Assembly (NCBI GenBank): GCA_002278985.1
Contig: NCJP01000033.1
Location: 1-10,404 of the forward strand
DNA: 10,404 bases
From: Erythrobacter sp. 34-65-8
Lineage (GTDB): Bacteria; Pseudomonadota; Alphaproteobacteria; Sphingomonadales; Sphingomonadaceae
Direction of reading: 5' to 3'
Positions 7,118-10,404 of the stretch are shown in pieces. The notes under the pieces were generated by a model that ran no database searches, was not told the DNA's origin, and saw nothing but the letters and a program-made list of their open reading frames with translations. Position 1 is the first letter of the stretch. Each line of letters begins with the position of its first letter. A program made the position numbers and the translations under genes.

Positions 7118-7150
7118 GGGCGAATACGGTGCTCCTGTAGGGTGAGGTAA

Positions 7151-7168
7151 GGGGAAGGGAGGGACGGG
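7151..7168 (+). other. G-quadruplex motif between nadD and rsfS
   Basis: The plus strand reads GGGGAAGGGAGGGACGGG: four runs of at least three Gs separated by loops of two, one and two bases. This matches the canonical intramolecular quadruplex pattern with very short, stable-type loops. The G-rich strand is the template for the minus-strand operon, so the mRNA carries the C-rich complement, 34 bases before the rsfS ATG. Whether it folds in the cell is unknown. Confidence 0.55.
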
Positions 7169-7184
7169 TGAGCGGCATGGCGAC

Positions 7185-7835
7185 CTAGCGCCCTCCGCTA
7201 ACGTCGATGAGCTGGCGGGTGATTGAATCCCGGACGGACTGGTCAGACATGCGCATCGCCCATTCAGGATCGGCCCGGCGGATGTCGGTGGCCGAGCGGC
7301 TGTCAGGATCAAAGCGGAGGATTGCCAGTGCCGGTGAACTCCATTTGCCCGGTCGGGAAAGGCTGGTCGGCGGAACACGGAACCGCCGGAGCCAGGCCAT
7401 CGCTGGGCTGGCGAAAGCGGATGCATCATAACCCGGCCGGGCGATAATCGCAATCGGCATAGTCCGCGCGATCCGGCGCCAGTCGCGCCAGAGGTGGAAC
7501 TGGGCCAGATTGTCCGCTCCCATCAACCAGACGAACTGCTGGCGGGGATAGCGGCGGCGCAGCGCAGCGAGAGTATCGACCGTGAAGCGCGTGCCCATTG
7601 CCTGCTCGATCGCGGTCACCCGGATCGGTGCCCGCCGGGCCGCCCGAACCGCCGCGTGCATCCGCTTGGCAAGGGGGGCCATACCAGCCCGGGGCTTGAG
7701 CGGGTTGCCCGGCGACACCAGCCACCACACCTCGTCGAGACCCAGCGCTTCGAGCGCGAACAGGCTAATCCGACGGTGGCCTCCATGGGCCGGGTTGAAG
7801 CTGCCTCCGAGCAGGCCGATCCGCTGCGCTTTCAC
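7185..7835 (-). CDS. nadD: Nicotinate-nucleotide adenylyltransferase
   Basis: NadD transfers AMP from ATP to nicotinic acid mononucleotide, making deamido-NAD in the cytoplasm. The 216-residue protein has the nucleotidyltransferase signature GGSFNPAHGGH (residues 10-20; H17 and H20 are the HxxH histidines that bind ATP phosphates). It also has LMGADNLAQFHLWRDW in the middle, which matches the NadD substrate-binding segment, and a C-terminal SATDIR in place of the usual SSTxIR. The start is a GTG at 7835, ten bases past the proA stop. GAAGG overlaps that stop at suitable spacing, and no better upstream start exists. This tight link points to one transcript with proA. The gene is complete. Confidence 0.95.
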   Translation of the reverse strand: MKAQRIGLLGGSFNPAHGGHRRISLFALEALGLDEVWWLVSPGNPLKPRAGMAPLAKRMHAAVRAARRAPIRVTAIEQAMGTRFTVDTLAALRRRYPRQQFVWLMGADNLAQFHLWRDWRRIARTMPIAIIARPGYDASAFASPAMAWLRRFRVPPTSLSRPGKWSSPALAILRFDPDSRSATDIRRADPEWAMRMSDQSVRDSITRQLIDVSGGR

Positions 7836-7845
7836 ACGCTGGCCT

Positions 7846-9117
7846 TCACGGGCGGGTCTGCCCGGTGCCGCGTACCTGCCACTTGTAGGTCGTCAGCGCT
7901 TCCAGTGCGACAGGTCCGCGCGCATGAAGCCGCCCGGTCGCGATGCCGATCTCCGCCCCCAGTCCGAATTCGCCCCCATCGGCATACTGGGTCGAGGCGT
8001 TGACCATGACGATTGCCGAATCGACCTCGTCGAGGAAGCGTTCGGCGGCGGCGTCATCCTGAGTCACGATCGCTTCGGTGTGGCCAGAGCTGTGCCGGGC
8101 GATGTGGTCCATCGCTGCATCCAGCCCGTCGACCACGGCGACTGACAGGATCGCGTCGAGGTATTCGGTGCCCCAGTCGGCTTCCGCCGCAGGCAGGATG
8201 CGCGGATCGAGCGCCCGCGCGCGGGGATCACCGCGCAGTTCGCAACCACCTTCGATAAGTGCTGCACAGACTTGCTGCGCGCCAGCGAACCGCGCATCGA
8301 TCAGCAGGGTTTCCATGGCCCCGCAGATGCCGGTCCGGCGCAGCTTGGCATTGACCGCGATCGCCTGCGCCATTGCCGGATCGGCGTCGTGATGGAGGTA
8401 AGTGTGGCAGATCCCGTCGAGGTGGGCGAGCACCGGCACCCGGGCATCGGCCTGGACCCGGGCCACCAGGCCCTTGCCGCCGCGCGGAACGATCATGTCG
8501 ATCAGGCCCGCTGCCGCGAGCATGGCGCCGACCACTGCCCGATCCTGATCAGGGACAAGCTGGACCGCAGCAGACGGAACGCCGCCTTCGGTCAGGCCGC
8601 GAACCATGGCTGCATGGATGGCGCGGTTGGAATGGACCGCTTCGCTTCCCCCGCGCAGCAGCACGGCGTTGCCCGAGCGGACGCACAATGCCGCAGCATC
8701 GGCCGTCACGTTGGGGCGGCTCTCGTAGATGATCCCGATCAGGCCGATCGGGATGCGGACCCTGCTCAGGCGCAATCCACTGGGTTGCTCGCTCTGGTCG
8801 ATGATCTCGCCCACCGGATCAGGCAGAGCCGCAACCTGCTCCACCGCATCGGCGATCCCCGCCAGCCTGGCGGAGTCGAGTCGCAACCGGTCAAGCATGG
8901 CTGGGGCCAGACCAGCTGCAGCACCGGCCGCCAGATCGACTTCATTGGCTGCAAGAATCCCGTCTTCAGCCAGCCGAAGGGCTGCCGCAGCAGCGCGCAG
9001 GGCGTGAGCCTTTGCAGCGTCGCTCATCTGCGCCAGCTGGCGCTGGGCCTGACGCCCCTCCCGCGCCAGACTGGCGACGATTTCAGCGGGTGTCGATAGG
9101 GTGGTTTGGACAGTCAT
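7846..9117 (-). CDS. proA: Gamma-glutamyl phosphate reductase
   Basis: ProA reduces gamma-glutamyl phosphate with NADPH to glutamate semialdehyde, the second step of proline synthesis. The 423-residue protein is full length for the aldehyde-dehydrogenase-like ProA family. Recognisable blocks are RIPIGLIGIIYESRPNVTAD (121-140), SGNAVLLRGGSEAVHSNRAI (148-167), VPRGGKGL (210-217), the catalytic Cys C265 in RRTGICGAMETLL, and GLGAEIGIATGRLHARGPVALEALTTYKW near the C-terminus. The ATG has GGGAG six bases upstream, a good Shine-Dalgarno sequence. It is the first gene of the minus-strand run, facing away from the M23 gene across a 233-base gap. Its partner proB is not in this window. Confidence 0.97.
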   Translation of the reverse strand: MTVQTTLSTPAEIVASLAREGRQAQRQLAQMSDAAKAHALRAAAAALRLAEDGILAANEVDLAAGAAAGLAPAMLDRLRLDSARLAGIADAVEQVAALPDPVGEIIDQSEQPSGLRLSRVRIPIGLIGIIYESRPNVTADAAALCVRSGNAVLLRGGSEAVHSNRAIHAAMVRGLTEGGVPSAAVQLVPDQDRAVVGAMLAAAGLIDMIVPRGGKGLVARVQADARVPVLAHLDGICHTYLHHDADPAMAQAIAVNAKLRRTGICGAMETLLIDARFAGAQQVCAALIEGGCELRGDPRARALDPRILPAAEADWGTEYLDAILSVAVVDGLDAAMDHIARHSSGHTEAIVTQDDAAAERFLDEVDSAIVMVNASTQYADGGEFGLGAEIGIATGRLHARGPVALEALTTYKWQVRGTGQTRP

Positions 9118-9350
9118 CAGCGCTCCCTAGCAAGCCGAATCGGACCTGTCAGGCAGCGAGTATCGATTCCCTCAGCGGATGACGGTAATGAGCCGCGCAA
9201 GCGCCCATCTCCGATTGGTTCCCGCCGCAATCCTCGTTTCATCGCGCGACTCCGTCGGCTCGCCCCTCTGTCAGGTTAACCGATTCGACCTGTCAGAATT
9301 GGTCTGTTACGGGCCCGCCAACGAAAACGCAGGGACGTGGGGTCGCCGCA
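9118..9350. promoter_or_regulatory. Divergent proA / M23-gene intergenic region with GANTC cluster and repeats
   Basis: This gap must hold promoters for proA (leftward) and for the M23 peptidase gene (rightward). I could not fix either promoter: a GATACT hexamer on the minus strand (9163-9158) is a weak -10 candidate for proA. Seen directly are four GANTC sites at 9137-9141, 9165-9169, 9248-9252 and 9282-9286, the motif methylated by CcrM in many alphaproteobacteria. CTGTCAG occurs three times (9146-9152, 9268-9274 and 9290-9296), and two copies sit in a longer near-repeat, CCGAATCGGACCTGTCAG and CCGATTCGACCTGTCAG. Regulation by a protein bound there, or by methylation, is inference. Confidence 0.45.
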
Positions 9351-10404
9351 TTGAAAACATCTCTTGCCGCAGGCAGATGGCAAAGCCGCCTGCGTGACTG
9401 GTTTCCGGACCGCGAGTTCTTCATGCGGTCCAATGGCCAGGTTCGCTTCATCAGGATTTCGTCGAAGGTCCAGCTCGTCGCTGCCGGCATCGCGCTTGTT
9501 GCGTTGCTGGCCTGGGCCATCTCGCTCGCGGTCATGGGCTGGGCGCAATATCGCGCGCAAGCTGACCGCTGGTCGCTGCTGGAACGCGAAGCTCAGGTCG
9601 CCCAATCGGAAGAGCGGGTCAACGCCTATCGCGACAACCTGAGCGACGTGACCGAAGACCTCGCCAAGCGCCAGCAGTTCCTCGAACAGATGGTCGAAGC
9701 TCTGCCCGAAGATGTCACGCCCGACGACACGGTGACCGATTCGTCGAGCGAGTCGGCGGCCACGATCGACAAAGTCAGCAGCGCGATTCCCGAAGCAGGC
9801 GAACTGGCCCGGATCGAAGCGCGGCAACTGGCACTGGTGGAGCGGTTGACCCGCTTCGCCGACGGCCGTGCCAGCCGCGCGGCCATTGCGATCCGCAAGC
9901 TCGGGCTCGATCCTGCCGTGATGCTCCGGGCGGCTGACCAGGATGCCGTGGGCGGTCCGCTCGAACTCCTGGCTACCGGCCGCGATGGCACGATCGATCC
10001 GCGGTTCGAGCGGCTCGGCCTCAGCCTCGCACGGATGTCAGCTCTAGAACGCGGGCTCGATGGCATTCCCCAGGTGCGGCCTGCTGCCATCGCCGAGATT
10101 TCTTCCAGCTTCGGCTATCGCCGCGATCCTTTTACCCGCGGAGCAGCGATGCATTCGGGGATCGATTTCCGGGGGCCGATCGGTGCGCCGATCTATGCCG
10201 CTGCCGATGATGCTTATGCCGGATTCGACCAAACGGCGCTGCTGACATTTCTCGCCAATTTCAAGCTCGCCGCCGAAGCCTACCGAATCAATCTGGCCCA
10301 CCTGTTCGACCCGATGATGGCTGTCCACACGTCGAACGTAGAACCTCTTCCGCACCAGATCACGGCTGTGTACGAGTCGATGCTGCCGCGCCAGCCGCTG
10401 CGCT
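9351..10404 (+). CDS. Membrane-anchored M23 (LytM) peptidase, cut mid-domain and fused in frame to helicase-like sequence; runs off window
   Basis: The open frame begins at a TTG (9351, [14 protein letters not shown] about seven bases upstream) or the ATG at 9423, and has no stop before the window end: 351 codons. Residues 1-39 are basic and cytoplasmic, about 40-64 form one membrane segment, and 66-120 look like a coiled coil. An acidic linker follows, then a helical region. The LytM domain begins at about 255 with [35 protein letters not shown]. Zinc ligands H268 and D272 are present. At residues 286-288 the sequence leaves the M23 pattern (expected GxVxxAG...GYG...H) and becomes [17 protein letters not shown]. 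The YAH and HLHFE motifs never appear, so this product could not be an active peptidase. Intact homologues would be zinc endopeptidases of the cell envelope. It is an inserted-island edge, a deletion or an assembly chimera. Confidence 0.85.
   Translation, partial: MKTSLAAGRWQSRLRDWFPDREFFMRSNGQVRFIRISSKVQLVAAGIALVALLAWAISLAVMGWAQYRAQADRWSLLEREAQVAQSEERVNAYRDNLSDVTEDLAKRQQFLEQMVEALPEDVTPDDTVTDSSSESAATIDKVSSAIPEAGELARIEARQLALVERLTRFADGRASRAAIAIRKLGLDPAVMLRAADQDAVGGPLELLATGRDGTIDPRFERLGLSLARMSALERGLDGIPQVRPAAIAEISSSFGYRRDPFTRGAAMHSGIDFRGPIGAPIYAAADDAYAGFDQTALLTFLANFKLAAEAYRINLAHLFDPMMAVHTSNVEPLPHQITAVYESMLPRQPLR
10206..10215 (+). other. Probable recombination or assembly junction
   Basis: Protein similarity to M23 peptidases stops after IYAAAD (codon 286, 10206-10208). 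Similarity to a SNF2-type helicase N-terminus starts at about AYAGFDQ (10212 onward). The direct repeat TATGCCG lies on both sides, at 10194-10200 and 10215-10221, and could have been the site of a homology-assisted join. No inverted-repeat end of an insertion sequence and no tRNA-like attachment site is visible here. Confidence 0.6.
10212..10404 (+). CDS. N-terminal fragment of a SNF2-type (DISARM DrmD-like) helicase, truncated at window end
   Basis: The last 64 codons read [19 protein letters not shown], then [20 protein letters not shown], then [21 protein letters not shown]. From memory this resembles the start of large SNF2-family helicases in bacterial defence loci (DrmD of DISARM, and related clusters with DUF1156 methylases and DUF499 ATPases). 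There the PLPHQ...AVY...MLPR block stands just before FLLADDPGAGKT, the Walker A motif. Here the window ends before that motif. The fragment has no start codon of its own near the junction; the first in-frame ATGs are at 10314 and 10317, too far in. It would therefore be expressed only as a fusion to the M23 part, or not at all. The family call is fairly firm; DISARM membership is inference. Confidence 0.65.

Noticed and set aside
7118..7453. N-terminal extension of rsfS up to 7453
   Set aside because: It would overlap nadD on the same strand by about 270 bases and encodes Pro/Ser-rich sequence unlike any RsfS.
9179..9397. 72-codon plus-strand open frame in the proA/M23 gap
   Set aside because: It overlaps the M23 start in another frame, has no clear Shine-Dalgarno sequence, and shows no conserved feature.
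9276..9827. 183-codon minus-strand open frame opposite the M23 gene
   Set aside because: It is antisense to the membrane and coiled-coil part of the M23 protein and has no ribosome binding site or known motif.

Overview
The window looks like chromosomal DNA of a GC-rich alphaproteobacterium, most likely a sphingomonad (Sphingomonadales, Erythrobacter/Novosphingobium-like). The reasons are the GC-rich coding sequence, the proteins themselves, and the gene order proA-nadD-rsfS-rlmH-envC-like-ctpA, which I remember from sphingomonad genomes but could not check by search. I see no tRNA, rRNA, CRISPR array or insertion sequence.

Almost everything is on the minus strand, so it reads from right to left. 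From 9117 down to 2570 there is a tightly packed housekeeping run: proA (proline synthesis), nadD (NAD synthesis), rsfS (ribosome silencing), rlmH (23S rRNA methylation), an EnvC-like murein hydrolase activator, ctpA (S41 periplasmic protease), dsbB (disulfide oxidation) and coq7 (ubiquinone hydroxylation). The genes are 3 to 94 bases apart, or overlap (dsbB/coq7). A weak terminator-like hairpin follows coq7. Next come a small secreted protein of unknown function (1900-2466) and the pair wecB-wecC (UDP-ManNAc and UDP-ManNAcA synthesis for a surface polysaccharide). wecC runs off the left edge.

The right end is the unusual part. A divergent 233-base intergenic region carries four GANTC sites and repeated ACCTGTCAG-like elements. 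After it, a plus-strand gene starts at about 9351 and encodes a membrane-anchored M23 (LytM) peptidase. It reads normally through the first zinc-binding motif. Then, at about 10206-10215, it switches in frame into a sequence that resembles the N-terminus of a large SNF2-type helicase of the kind found in DISARM-like phage defence loci. The second half of the LytM domain is absent. The window ends 193 bases into the helicase-like part, before its Walker A motif. This is either the edge of an inserted defence island that broke a cell-wall gene, or a mis-join in the assembly. The sequence alone cannot decide between these, but it is the most interesting point in the window.

Smaller signals are a hairpin that would cover the wecC ribosome binding site, a four-run G-quadruplex motif between nadD and rsfS, and the stop/start overlap of dsbB and coq7.
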